Shown: positions 47,676-62,082, numbered from the stretch's first letter. The stretch is DNA of 64,000 bases from Rhodocyclus tenuis (GCF_014197755.1 NZ_JACIGE010000006.1:1-64000); one strand, 5' to 3'. Notes: generated by a model from the letters alone, not told the origin. A program made the numbers and translations.

Positions 47676-47752
47676 GGAGTGGTAGTTCAGTTGGTTAGAA
47701 TACCGGCCTGTCACGCCGGGGGTCGCGGGTTCGAGTCCCGTCCACTCCGCCA
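47676..47752 (+). tRNA. tRNA-Asp (anticodon GTC)
   Basis: 77 nt including CCA. Acceptor stem GGAGTGG/CCACTCC, anticodon loop CTGTCAC, T-loop GGTTCGAGTCC. Last of the cluster. Confidence 0.95.
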
Positions 47753-47984
47753 ATCCATCCAGCAGGCTGATGGCGCAGTCGCTGCCAGCGCCTGCGCGCC
47801 GGTCGCCAGCAAATCTTCCCTGCCGGGAACACCCGCACCGCTTGACCGCAGGCAAAACCCCAACGGGATCACGGACTTGGGATATACTCCCAAGATTGTT
47901 TCGGCCCTCCGGAAACGCCGCGTCAACGTCTGCCGATACCGGCAGCGTGCAACTCGCGTGCGCACTGGATAGACAGGATTGTTG

Positions 47985-49775
47985 ATGACGTCTCGACTCG
48001 TGCTCGCTCTGGCTCTCGCCTGCGTCTTCCTTGACGCCACGGCGCAAGCCCAGACCAACAGCCCGGTCGACGGAGACGCATCTCCCCCCCCCACCAGTTC
48101 ACTGCCCGGTCTGCGCGCACCCGAAGGGGGGATCAGCGGCGCCCCCGGCCCACGTCTCGATGTCGGCGACGCCCTTCCCGTCTTCGAACTACCGCCCGTT
48201 GCGCTCGCAGCCAGTCCGATCGACCTCACCGCCGAACACGAAGACCTTTTCGTCCGCCTGCGCAGCGGTTTCTCGATACCGGACATCAACAACGATCTGG
48301 TGCTCTACCACCAGCAGTGGTATCTGAACCGCCCCGACTATCTGCGACGCATGGTCGAACGTAGCCGGCGCTACCTGCATCATGTAGTCGAGGAACTCGA
48401 ACAGCGCGGCATGCCGACCGAGCTGGCGCTGCTGCCGATGGTCGAAAGCGCCTACAACCCGATGGCCTACTCGCGCGCCAAAGCCGCCGGTCTCTGGCAG
48501 TTCATCCCCTCGACCGGCAAGAATTTCAAGCTCAAGCAGGACTGGTGGGTTGATCAGCGGCGCGACGTCATCGCCTCGACCAGCGCCGCACTCGACTACC
48601 TGCAGGCGATCTACGAAATGCACGGCGACTGGCAACTGGCGCTGGCCTCGTACAACTGGGGCGAAGGTGCCGTTGGTCGCGCCATCGCCAAGAACCGCGC
48701 CAAAGGCCTGCCGACCGACTACCTCAGCCTGACCATGCCGCCGGAAACGCGCCATTACGTGCCCAAGCTGCAGGCATTGAAGAACATTTTCGGCAACCCG
48801 GAACTGATCGCGCGGCTGGGCCTGTCGCCCGTACCGAATCAGCCCTACTTCACGACGGTTGCCTGGCCGGCAAACATCGACATCGAAGTCGCCGCCAAAC
48901 TCGCCGAGATGCCGGTTGATGACTTCGTCGCGCTCAACCCGGCACACAACCGCCCGGTGATCGCCGCCGACACGCCGCTGGTGCTGCCGGCCGAGAAGGT
49001 CGCCACCTTCATGCACAATCTCGATCAACGGCAGAACAGCGAAAAGCCGCTCTCCTTCTGGCAGACCTACACGCTGCGTCCCGGCGAAAAGCTGGAAAAC
49101 CTGGCGCCGCGTTTCGGCATGTCGCTGGCCAACCTGAAAGAGGTCAACGGCATCCGCGGCCGGCTCAAGCTGTCGCCGGGATTCACCGTTCTGGTCGCCG
49201 CACCCGACGGTGCCGGCACACTCGAAACCACCGCGCTGGCGGAGCAACCGCGACTGCCCGAAGCCGACCCGACGCCGCCGGCCAAGGCGCGGACCTACGT
49301 CGTGCGCAAGGGCGATACGCTGGCCGGCATCGCCCGCCAGAACGGTCTGAGCCTTGCCGCGCTGAAGAAACTCAATCGCAAGCTCGGCGAGCGCCCGGCA
49401 CCGGGAACAAAACTCGCACTCGGCGCCCCTGAACCCGCTCGACCCGGCGTCGGGAATGCGGCACGCAGGGTCGCCACGGCAAGCGCTGCCAAACCCGGCG
49501 TCAGCCGCATCGCCGCCAGCGAACGCTCGCGGACGACGCTGCCCGCGCGCGCCAGCGCGACACCGGCGCGCGCCGACGGCAAAGCGACCAAGCTCGCCGC
49601 GCAGAAAAAAGCGCCGAAGCTGACGCGTTACACGATCCAGCGCGGCGACACGCTGGCGTCGATCGCCCGCCGCTTCAAGGTCGACGCCGACGACGTGCTG
49701 CGCTGGAACAAGGTTTCGGCGAAGTCCCTGCAGCCCGGCCACACGCTGACCATCGAACTGGCCAGCAGCAACTGA
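47985..49775 (+). CDS. mltD: MltD-like membrane-bound lytic murein transglycosylase
   Basis: Exported peptidoglycan lytic transglycosylase, 596 residues. Signal peptide (LVLALALACVFLDATAQAQ) leads to a proline-rich spacer. The SLT domain follows near residues 120-260, with catalytic Glu 154 in LLPMVESAYNPMA and the motifs AAGLWQFIPSTGKNF and LALASYNWGEGAVGRAI. Three LysM peptidoglycan-binding repeats lie near 357-405, 436-480 and 546-594. There is no lipobox, unlike E. coli MltD, so it may be soluble in the periplasm. The ATG at 47985 is used; a TTG two codons earlier is less likely. TATACT at 47883-47888 may be a -10 box. Confidence 0.9.
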   Translation: MTSRLVLALALACVFLDATAQAQTNSPVDGDASPPPTSSLPGLRAPEGGISGAPGPRLDVGDALPVFELPPVALAASPIDLTAEHEDLFVRLRSGFSIPDINNDLVLYHQQWYLNRPDYLRRMVERSRRYLHHVVEELEQRGMPTELALLPMVESAYNPMAYSRAKAAGLWQFIPSTGKNFKLKQDWWVDQRRDVIASTSAALDYLQAIYEMHGDWQLALASYNWGEGAVGRAIAKNRAKGLPTDYLSLTMPPETRHYVPKLQALKNIFGNPELIARLGLSPVPNQPYFTTVAWPANIDIEVAAKLAEMPVDDFVALNPAHNRPVIAADTPLVLPAEKVATFMHNLDQRQNSEKPLSFWQTYTLRPGEKLENLAPRFGMSLANLKEVNGIRGRLKLSPGFTVLVAAPDGAGTLETTALAEQPRLPEADPTPPAKARTYVVRKGDTLAGIARQNGLSLAALKKLNRKLGERPAPGTKLALGAPEPARPGVGNAARRVATASAAKPGVSRIAASERSRTTLPARASATPARADGKATKLAAQKKAPKLTRYTIQRGDTLASIARRFKVDADDVLRWNKVSAKSLQPGHTLTIELASSN

Positions 49776-49787
49776 ACGGCAAGCCTC

Positions 49788-49813
49788 GCCGGCACTGGCG
49801 GCCACGTGCCGGC
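49788..49813. terminator. Bidirectional hairpin between mltD and the ABC operon
   Basis: 8-bp stem GCCGGCAC / GTGCCGGC with a 10-nt loop between two convergent genes; no T tract. Confidence 0.5.
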
Positions 49814-49833
49814 CATGCCGCCCCGCAATCGGT

Positions 49834-52166
<2,333 letters not shown>

Positions 52167-52170
<4 letters not shown>

Positions 52171-53696
52171 GAAGACCCCGCCAGTCTGGCGTCGAAGGCA
52201 TCGCGCACCGCGTCGGCGAGCAGGTTGGCGGCGAGCACCAGCGCGAACATGAAAGTGAAGGCGGCGGCCAGCGACCACCACACCATCGGCTCGCGCGCCA
52301 GTTCGAGACGCGCGTTGTTGATCATCGTGCCGAAGCTGATCATCGTCGGATCGACACCGATGCCGACGTAGGACAGCACCGCCTCGGCGAGCACCAGGCT
52401 GGAAAAATCCATCACCAGCGCAATGACGACGATGTGCATGACGTTGGGCAGGATGTGGCGGGCGATGATGCGCAGGTCGGCCACGCCGAAGGACTGCGCC
52501 GCCTGCACGAACTCGAGCTCGCGCAGTTTCAGCGTCTCACCGCGCAGCACGCGGCACAGGCCGGTCCAGCTGGTCATGCCGAGGATGAAGCACAAGGCCA
52601 GCAGCCGCATGTCGGCGCGCTCGGCGGCGGTCGAAAACCACTGCGGGTGGGTGTCGATCAGCACCTGCATCATCAGCACGGCGGCGGCGATCAGCAGCAC
52701 GCCGGGAATCGAGTTGAGCGTGGTGTACAGGTACTGGATCAGGTCGTCGACCCAGCCTCGGAAATAACCGGCGGCAAGGCCGAAGAAGATCGCCAGCGGC
52801 AAGGTGGTGAGCGTCGTCACCAGCCCGATCACCAGCGCCGTGCGCACGCTTTTCAGCACTTGGTAAAAAACGTCCTGGCCGACCTTGTCGGTGCCGAAGA
52901 CGTGATAGTCGGCGCACAGTGCGAGCAGCGGCGCGGCGACGATGAACACCGCCGCCAGCGTCAGCAGCACCGCTTTCCAGGCAAAGACCGTCTCGCCGCG
53001 CCAGAGGCGGCGGCTCGCCTCGGCCAGCGGCACCGCTTCCCTGCGCGCCAGCAACGAGGTCGCGGCGAGCAGCAGCAGCGCCCACAGTGCGAGCGCCGCC
53101 GCCAGCGCACTGCCCGCGCGGCGGGTGATGTCGATGTCGCGATCGGCTTCGCTCAGGCGTGGCCGGGCTGTTGCCGTTTGCGTGCCGTCGTCAGCAGCCG
53201 GGCCGGCGCTGGCTGACGACGCATCGCTGGTACCGTCCGCGTCGCCGAGATGCGCGCCGCCGTAGCGCAGGCGCGGAAAATCGCGCACCTGGCGGACGCT
53301 GCCGTCGGCGGCGCGCTCCTCGCGCGTCTCCTTGGCGAAGGCGCGCGTCGCCAGCGGCGCCGAGTAGGTCTTCTCGTTGCGCGTGCGCAGCGGTTCGGCA
53401 ATGCTGTCGAGCAAGGACAGCGTTTCCACCGCATAGGCTGCCGGCGCCGCTGGCGCATCCGGCGCGGCGGGCAGCAGCGGCCGGTAGTGCAGCGAATCGA
53501 GCAGGCCGACGACGACAAAGACCAGCACCAGCGTCGCCGACGCCATCCCCGGCCGGCTGCGGCCGACGCGCCGCCACGCCGCCGCCAGCTGCGGTTGTCG
53601 CGTCGACGCGATGCCGAGCAACAGCGCGGCAATCGCCATCAGCCAGACGAGTACGTCCGACCACAGCAGTACCGGGAGGAAAGGCAGCGCGCTCAT
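52167..53696 (-). CDS. ABC transporter permease (YejE/DppC-like)
   Basis: A 509-residue inner-membrane subunit. The C-terminal 260 residues are the BPD transport domain: [20 protein letters not shown] near 255, [20 protein letters not shown], and the EAA-loop [20 protein letters not shown]. The N-terminal half has membrane spans near 5-30, 45-65 and 180-205 separated by a long hydrophilic region, the extended layout of YejE. Overlaps both neighbours by 4 nt (ATGA), so the three genes are translated as a unit. Confidence 0.9.
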
Positions 53697-54673
53697 CGGT
53701 CGAAGCGGATGCGCGGGTCGACCAGCGCGTAGGAAAGGTCGGTGAGCAAGAGGCCGACGATGTACAGCACCGAGCCGATGAACACCATCGCGCGCACGAC
53801 GGCGAAGTCCTGCGCGTTGATCGCGTCGATGGTGTAGCTGCCGAGTCCGGGAACACCGAAGAACGATTCGGTCAGCAGCGAACCCATGAACAGCAGCGGA
53901 ATCACCGCGACGACGCCGGTCAGGATCGGGATCAGCGCATTGCGCAGCACGTGGCGGAACAGGATCACCGTTTCCGCCAGCCCCTTGGCGCGCGCCGTGC
54001 GCACGTAGTCCTTGCCGATCTCCTCGAGGAAGATCGTGCGGTACCAGCGCGTCGACGAGCCGATGCCGGAAACAACGCCGATGAGCACCGGCAGGATCAG
54101 GAACTTCCACGCGTCGAGTCCGCCGGCGTAGCCCGAGATCGGCACCAGCTTCCACAGTTTGCTGATCAGGAACTGGCCGCCGATGATGTAGAACAACCCT
54201 GACACCGACATCAACGCCACGCACAGCACGACGCCCCAGAAGTCGAGCGCGGTGGCGCGGAAGAAGGCAAGCAGCAGCGCCAGACTGATCGTCACCAGCA
54301 GGCCGAGGACAAAGGTCGGCAAGGCGATCGCCAGCGACGGCCCCATGCGCGAGCTGATTTCACGCGCGATGTCGCGGCCGTCCTCGGCACGGCCGAAATC
54401 GCCGACGAACATGCGCGCCGACTGCGCGAAGAAGATCGTGTCGCTGACGACCGCGGCGCCGCTGGCCTCGGCATTGAGAAACAGCGGCTTGTCGTAGCCG
54501 CGCTCGGCCTTCCACGCGGCGATCGCCTCGGGCGTCACGCGCTTGACGCCCAACTGCATGCGCGCCATGTCGTCGGGCGTGTTGACGATGAAGAACAGCG
54601 CGAAGGTGATCAGGTTCACCCCGATCAGGATCGGGATGGCGTAGAGCAGGCGGCGCAGGATGTAGGCGAGCAT
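53693..54673 (-). CDS. ABC transporter permease (YejB/DppB-like)
   Basis: A 326-residue inner-membrane subunit starting MLAYILRRLLYAIPILIGVN, the normal start of this family. The periplasmic loop (about 35-105) carries PDDMARMQLG, and the EAA-type loop GKDYVRTARAKGLAETVILF lies near 220. It is the first gene of the three-gene operon. The periplasmic substrate-binding protein that such transporters require is not encoded next to it. Confidence 0.92.
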   Translation of the reverse strand: MLAYILRRLLYAIPILIGVNLITFALFFIVNTPDDMARMQLGVKRVTPEAIAAWKAERGYDKPLFLNAEASGAAVVSDTIFFAQSARMFVGDFGRAEDGRDIAREISSRMGPSLAIALPTFVLGLLVTISLALLLAFFRATALDFWGVVLCVALMSVSGLFYIIGGQFLISKLWKLVPISGYAGGLDAWKFLILPVLIGVVSGIGSSTRWYRTIFLEEIGKDYVRTARAKGLAETVILFRHVLRNALIPILTGVVAVIPLLFMGSLLTESFFGVPGLGSYTIDAINAQDFAVVRAMVFIGSVLYIVGLLLTDLSYALVDPRIRFDR

Positions 54674-55064
54674 CGGCCTCAGCCAGCACTCGCGTGCCGG
54701 ACTGCGAAAGCCATGCCGGCTGGCGCGTCGCGGTCAGTCATCGTTGTATGCAAATCCTCGCCTGCAGGCGGCCAATGATCCAGGGCTGAACGGTCGCAGG
54801 GAGCAATCCTGCGGCGCATCGCGAAAGGCGGGATTCTCCCTGCCCGGCCGCAGCAGCGCAAGGCTGGCGGCAAGCGCGCGCGGCGGCGGTGGTGATTGCG
54901 GCGACGCCAGGCCGCCGGTGAACGCCGCCTGCGCATTCGGCGGCAGCGCACATAGCACTCCGCAGCAATATCAATATAAACAATCGGTCGTTTTCCGCCG
55001 TGCAGGTGCTGACTAGAGTGTGCATCCAGACAGCACGCCCGGCCATCCCTCGAGGAGCCCGCAG
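54674..55064. other. Divergent intergenic region
   Basis: No credible gene is seen. The segment 54964-54990 is AT-rich (ATATCAATATAAACAATCGG), unlike its surroundings, and TAGAGT near 55014 may be a -10 box for the small gene at 55065. No ABC-transporter binding protein is encoded here. Confidence 0.5.
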
Positions 55065-55295
55065 ATGAACGAGAACTCAGCCCAGATCATCGATTTTCTC
55101 GCCGCGCGCAACGAACGCCGCCGCCAGCAGCGTCGCGCCGAGCTGGCGCGGGCACGCGATGCCGGCAGCTTCCTGTTGCCGTATTTCCCCGTTTTCGGCC
55201 TGTTCCGCCCGCTCGTGCTCGGCGCCGGCGTCTATCGCCCCGCCGCGCAATACGCCTGCAACCCCGCATTCCAGCCGTACCGGAGGCTGGGTTAG
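55065..55295 (+). CDS. Small hypothetical protein before an XRE-cupin regulator
   Basis: A 76-residue protein. Its first half is charged and helical (AQIIDFLAARNERRRQQRRA) and its second half has a short hydrophobic stretch (FLLPYFPVFGLFRPLVLGAG). I do not recognise it. The ATG follows CGAGGAGCCC. Its TAG stop is one nucleotide before the GTG start of the downstream regulator, which suggests translational coupling. Confidence 0.55.
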   Translation: MNENSAQIIDFLAARNERRRQQRRAELARARDAGSFLLPYFPVFGLFRPLVLGAGVYRPAAQYACNPAFQPYRRLG

Positions 55296-55296
55296 C

Positions 55297-55992
55297 GTGC
55301 TCGACGAAGGCTCTTTCCGGCAGGATGCGCTCGACTCGGAGCGTGACTCTTCTGCCCGAGTGACCGGCCGCGCCACGAAAAAAGTCCGCGAATCGCACAC
55401 CGCGCTGCCGGCAGAAGAAGGCGACGAACTGCCGCAACTCGTTGGCCGCAATCTGAAGAAGCTGCGCAAGCACCGCCGTTTCTCGCTCGACCGGCTGGCA
55501 CAGCGCTCGGGTGTCTCACGCGCCATGCTCGGGCAGATCGAACTCGGACGCAGCGTGCCGACGATCCGTCTGCTCTGGCGCATCGCCCAGGCTTTCGAGG
55601 TACCGGTATCGGCTTTCCTCGACGACGGCGAGAACGAGTCGGCGGTCGTGCTGACCCGGCAGGAAGCGCGCATCCTCGCCTCGCACGATGGCAAGGTCAC
55701 CTCGCGCGCGTTGTTTCCCTTCCACGGTAGCCGGCAGGTCGAGTTCTACGAAATGCGTTTTGCGCCGGGAATTCTCGAAAGCTCCGATCCGCACCCACCG
55801 GCAACGACGGAAAACCTGGTCGTTGCCAGTGGCGTTCTGGAACTGCAGGTGGCCGGCACCGACTACCGGCTAGCGACCGGCGATGCCATCCACTTCGAAG
55901 CAGACGTCGCCCATTCCTACCGGAATACGGGCGACGTCGAAACGCTGGCCTACGTGGTGATCAGCTACCCGGACGAGGCCGAATACCGCTGA
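55297..55992 (+). CDS. XRE-family regulator with C-terminal cupin domain
   Basis: A 231-residue regulator. After a hydrophilic N-terminus the HTH runs at about 48-105 (LVGRNLKKLRKHRRFSLDRL, GVSRAMLGQIELGRSVPTI). A cupin sensory domain is at about 150-228 (FAPGILESSDPHPPATTENL, GDAIHFEADVAHSYRN). Proteins of this build (PuuR/SutR type) sense small ligands; here the effector is unknown. The GTG at 55297 is chosen because it comes right after the upstream stop and behind GGAGG; the same frame is open further upstream inside the preceding gene. Convergent with the Met-rich protein gene, 52 bp away. Confidence 0.82.
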   Translation: MLDEGSFRQDALDSERDSSARVTGRATKKVRESHTALPAEEGDELPQLVGRNLKKLRKHRRFSLDRLAQRSGVSRAMLGQIELGRSVPTIRLLWRIAQAFEVPVSAFLDDGENESAVVLTRQEARILASHDGKVTSRALFPFHGSRQVEFYEMRFAPGILESSDPHPPATTENLVVASGVLELQVAGTDYRLATGDAIHFEADVAHSYRNTGDVETLAYVVISYPDEAEYR

Positions 55993-56044
55993 CCGGCAGG
56001 GGAAGGAAGCGCCAGACAAGTGTCCTTCCCGCCCGGATGCCTGC

Positions 56045-56515
56045 TCAGTGCATGCACATCATCATCGGCATGCCGCCGGCCGTCATCATCATCGGCGTGC
56101 CGCACATCATCATCCGCTTCATCATGTCGCAGCACATGGACATCATCGCCATCGGCATTGCGGCAGTCGGCATCATCATGAGCATCATGCCCTTCGGCGT
56201 CATTTCCATGGTCATCGCCGGCATCATCGGCATGCCACACATCATCATCATCGGCATGCCATTGCAGGTCATCATCATCGGCATACCGTTGTCCATCATG
56301 GCCTGCATCATCATGCAGCAGTCCTTCATCATGTCCATGGTCATGCCTTCGGCCGGCATCATCATGCACATCATTCCCTTTTCGTTCATTTCGCAAGTCA
56401 TGTGACACATCATGGCTGGCGTCATCCCCATCATCGGCATGGGCATCGACATCGGCATTTGCGGCATGGGCATCGGCATTTGCATCGCGGTCGGCATTCG
56501 CATCGTGGCTTTCAT
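56045..56515 (-). CDS. Methionine/cysteine-rich protein (70 Met in 156 residues)
   Basis: An extreme composition: by hand count 70 Met (45%) and 11 Cys in 156 residues, with Pro and Gly most of the rest. The first 38 residues are a Met-Pro run (MQMPMPMPQMPMSMPMPMMG). Residues 39-94 and 101-156 are an ungapped tandem duplication, about 61% identical, each with a (K)GMM.MMM core, a CC pair, and GMPMMM-type turns. No ordinary signal peptide or membrane span is visible. ATG 56515 has an excellent AGGAG 6 nt upstream, and the frame is uninterrupted. Candidate roles: soft-metal (Cu+/Ag+) binding, or scavenging of hypochlorite like the methionine-rich peptide MrpX of Azospira (known, but periplasmic and encoded with YedY, neither seen here). 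Function is unproven. Confidence 0.8.
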   Translation of the reverse strand: MKATMRMPTAMQMPMPMPQMPMSMPMPMMGMTPAMMCHMTCEMNEKGMMCMMMPAEGMTMDMMKDCCMMMQAMMDNGMPMMMTCNGMPMMMMCGMPMMPAMTMEMTPKGMMLMMMPTAAMPMAMMSMCCDMMKRMMMCGTPMMMTAGGMPMMMCMH

Positions 56516-56621
56516 GATTTTCTCCTGAGTCGTCGTGGAAGAGGTGCTGCTTTCTTGCTTCTCACTATAGCCCGCCTGCGCCCGAAACAAATACCTAAAT
56601 ACTTGTTTTTATTAATATTTA

Positions 56622-56637
56622 TTCCGCTATAGCGGAA
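56622..56637. promoter_or_regulatory. Perfect 16-bp palindrome in an AT-rich divergent promoter region
   Basis: TTCCGCTATAGCGGAA is a perfect inverted repeat, resembling operators of IclR-family repressors (TTCCGC-N4-GCGGAA). It sits between the Met-rich protein gene (start 56515) and the threonine aldolase gene (start 56749). The surrounding 56585-56625 is unusually AT-rich for this window. No IclR gene is present nearby. Confidence 0.55.
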
Positions 56638-56748
56638 ATCGCGTCAGGATATTGGACGAGTGCAGAAATCTTCATAAGCAACAAGCAAATACATCCTTAG
56701 CCGGGGACGCCGGCGCCATTAAGCTCGCTGCGAACTTCCAGGGCCGAC

Positions 56749-57873
56749 ATGGACGCGCGCATCGATACCCAACAGCTGGCCAGCGACAACTACGCCGGCA
56801 TCTGCCCGGAGGCTTTCGACAGCCTGCTGCTGGCGAACGAAGGACACGCCGTCGCCTACGGTCAGGACGCGTGGAGCCAGCAGGCAAAACAGGCGCTGCG
56901 CGACATCTTCGAGACCGACTGCGAAGTGCATTTCGTCTTCAACGGCACGGCGGCGAATTCGCTGGCGCTGTCGGCGATCTGCCAGTCGTATCACAGCGTG
57001 ATCTGCCACGAGCTGGCACACATCGAAACCGACGAGTGCGGTGGCCCCGAATTCTTTTCCAACGGCTCCAAGCTGCTACTGGGCGAAGGCGCCGACGGCA
57101 AGCTGACGCCGGCCTCGGTCGAAGCCATCTTCGGCCGGCGCAGCGACATCCACTATCCGAAGCCGCAGGCGGTGAGCATCACGCAAGCGACCGAGGTCGG
57201 CACCGTCTATACGCCCGACGAACTGGCCGCGCTCGGCGCCTGCGCGCGCCGCCTCGATCTGCACCTGCACATGGACGGCGCCCGCTTTGCCAACGCCGTC
57301 GCCGCGCTCGGCGTCCGCCCGCGCGAGATCAGCTGGCAGGCCGGTATCGACGTGCTCTGCTTCGGCGGTACCAAGAACGGACTGGCCATCGGCGAAGCGG
57401 TCGTATTCTTCAATCGCGAACTGGCGCGCGACTTTGCCTATCGCTGCAAACAGGCCGGTCAGCTGGCCTCAAAGATGCGCTTTGTCAGCGCGCCCTGGCT
57501 GGGTCTGCTCGCCAACGGCACCTGGCTGCGCAACGCCAGGCACGCCAACGCGCTCGCGCGGCAGCTCGTCGAGGGCCTGGAAGACCTGCCCGGCGTGCAG
57601 CAGCTCTTTCCGGTCGAAGCCAATTCCGTCTTCATCACCCTGCCGGAAAGCGTGATCGCCGCGCTACGCCAGCAGGGCTGGCGCTTCTACACCTTCATCG
57701 GCGCTGGCGGCGTCCGCCTGATGACTTCCTGGAGCACCAGCGAAAGCGCCGTGCACGCCTTCATCAGCGCCCTGCGCCGGGCCCTTGCCGAAACGGCGCA
57801 AGGGCAGCCACCCGGCGAGCGCACGCAGCCGCCCCGCGGACTGCTCGTCCGCCTTGCGCGAAGCGCGCGCTGA
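56749..57873 (+). CDS. Low-specificity threonine aldolase (beta-eliminating lyase family)
   Basis: PLP enzyme of 374 residues that cleaves L-threonine/allo-threonine to glycine and acetaldehyde. Family motifs: SDNYAGICPEAFDSLLLANE at the start, FVFNGTAANSLALSAI near 70, HLHMDGARFANAVAALG near 175 (Asp binding PLP), and the Schiff-base Lys 209 in CFGGTKNG. The C-terminal 25 residues are a divergent tail. It lies upstream of the methionine genes, with 177 bp between including an octamer repeat. Name kept general because substrate specificity cannot be read off. Confidence 0.88.
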   Translation: MDARIDTQQLASDNYAGICPEAFDSLLLANEGHAVAYGQDAWSQQAKQALRDIFETDCEVHFVFNGTAANSLALSAICQSYHSVICHELAHIETDECGGPEFFSNGSKLLLGEGADGKLTPASVEAIFGRRSDIHYPKPQAVSITQATEVGTVYTPDELAALGACARRLDLHLHMDGARFANAVAALGVRPREISWQAGIDVLCFGGTKNGLAIGEAVVFFNRELARDFAYRCKQAGQLASKMRFVSAPWLGLLANGTWLRNARHANALARQLVEGLEDLPGVQQLFPVEANSVFITLPESVIAALRQQGWRFYTFIGAGGVRLMTSWSTSESAVHAFISALRRALAETAQGQPPGERTQPPRGLLVRLARSAR

Positions 57874-60536
<2,663 letters not shown>

Positions 60537-60699
60537 GGCCCGCCACCCGCCTCTTTTCCTGCTCTCTGCCTGCTCTCTGCTGCCTGCCGCTCGCCATCAC
60601 TGCGGCCACCGCGCCCGGCCCGTCGAAGCGCATTTCGCAAACGCATTTCGCACATTTCGCACCGCACCCACCGCTCACCCCTTCCCTGCTTGCCACCCC

Positions 60700-62082
60700 A
60701 TGCCCAAACCGCACCCTGATTCCGGTCCCGCCGTGCTCGGCCTGATCGGCAATACGCCGCTGATCGAAGTCACCCGTTTCGACACCGGCCCCTGTCGCCT
60801 CTTTCTCAAACTCGAATCGCAGAATCCCGGCGGCTCGATCAAAGACCGCGTCGGTCTGTGGATGATCGAAGCTGCCGAGCGCGACGGTCGCCTGCAACCG
60901 GGCGGCACCATCGTCGAAGCCACCGCCGGCAATACCGGCCTCGGCTTGGCGCTGGTCGCCCGCGCCAAGGGCTATCGCATCGTCCTCGTCGTCCCCGACA
61001 AGATGTCGACCGAGAAAATCCTGCACCTGAAGGCGCTCGGCGCCGACGTGCGCATCACCCGTTCCGACGTCGGCAAGGGCCATCCCGAGTATTACCAGGA
61101 CTACGCGGCGCGGATCGCTGCCGACATCCCCGGCGCCTTCTTTGCCGACCAGTTCAACAACCCGGCCAATCCGGCGGCGCACCGCCAGTCGACCGGGCCG
61201 GAAATCTGGGCACAGACCGGCCACGCCGTCGACGCCATCGTCTGCGGCGTCGGCTCGTCGGGAACGCTCACCGGTCTGACGCAGTTCTTCCGTGAAGCCA
61301 GTCCATCGACCGAATTCGTCCTCGCCGATCCGGTCGGTTCGATCCTCTGCGATTACGTGCGCAGCGGCAGCTTCGGCGAAGCCGGCTCGTGGGTGGTCGA
61401 AGGCATCGGCGAAGACTTCGTGCCGCCGATCGCCGACCTGTCGGCGGTGCGTCACGCCTACTCGATTTCCGACGGCGAAAGCCTCGATGCGGCACGCGAA
61501 CTGCTGCGCGCCGAAGGCATCCTCGGCGGCTCGTCGACCGGCACGCTGCTCGCCGCGGCGCTGCGTTACTGCCGCGAGCAGACGACGCCCAAGCGTGTCG
61601 TCTCTTTCGTCTGCGATACCGGCACGCGCTATCTGTCGAAGATCTACAACGACAACTGGATGATCGACCAGGGTCTGTTGCAGCGCCCGGTCTATGGCGA
61701 CCTGCGCGACATCGTCGCACGCCGTTTCGAGGACGGCTCGGTGATCAGCGTCTCGCCGCACGACAACCTGCAGACGGCCTTCCAGCGCATGCGCTACGCC
61801 GAAGTCTCGCAACTGCCGGTGATCGACGACGGCCGCATCGTCGGCCTGATCGACGAATCCGACCTGCTGCTGCGCGTCGAAGCGCATGCCGCCAGCTTCC
61901 GCAGCGAAGTCGCCGCGGCGATGAGCACCACGCTTGGCACGCTGCGCCCCGACGCCGGCCTCGCCGCGCTCAACGCCGTGCTCGAACGCGGTCTGGTGGC
62001 GATCATCGCCGACGACGAGCGCTTCTACGGCCTCGTCACCCGCTTCGACTTCATCAACCATCTGCGAAAGAAACTTGCATGA
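60700..62082 (+). CDS. cbs: Cystathionine beta-synthase
   Basis: PLP enzyme of 460 residues condensing homocysteine and serine to cystathionine (reverse transsulfuration). The PLP domain has LESQNPGGSIKDRVGLWMIE with the Schiff-base lysine near 48, EATAGNTGLGLALVA, and the phosphate loop GVGSSGTLTG near 187. The C-terminus (about 335-460) has two CBS motifs (ISVSPHDNLQTAFQRMRYAE, VSQLPVIDDGRIVGLIDE). An in-frame ATG at 60394 lies inside metX and is not used; no Shine-Dalgarno is evident at 60700. The 163 nt between metX and cbs hold no gene. Confidence 0.93.
   Translation: MPKPHPDSGPAVLGLIGNTPLIEVTRFDTGPCRLFLKLESQNPGGSIKDRVGLWMIEAAERDGRLQPGGTIVEATAGNTGLGLALVARAKGYRIVLVVPDKMSTEKILHLKALGADVRITRSDVGKGHPEYYQDYAARIAADIPGAFFADQFNNPANPAAHRQSTGPEIWAQTGHAVDAIVCGVGSSGTLTGLTQFFREASPSTEFVLADPVGSILCDYVRSGSFGEAGSWVVEGIGEDFVPPIADLSAVRHAYSISDGESLDAARELLRAEGILGGSSTGTLLAAALRYCREQTTPKRVVSFVCDTGTRYLSKIYNDNWMIDQGLLQRPVYGDLRDIVARRFEDGSVISVSPHDNLQTAFQRMRYAEVSQLPVIDDGRIVGLIDESDLLLRVEAHAASFRSEVAAAMSTTLGTLRPDAGLAALNAVLERGLVAIIADDERFYGLVTRFDFINHLRKKLA

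Noticed and set aside
56048-56632. A plus-strand frame coding a very His-rich polypeptide, and another (56037-56405) Ile/Met-rich frame, opposite the Met-rich gene
   Set aside because: They are the antisense of repeated ATG codons (CAT, ATC). Neither has a ribosome-binding site, while the minus-strand frame has AGGAG and a meaningful internal duplication.
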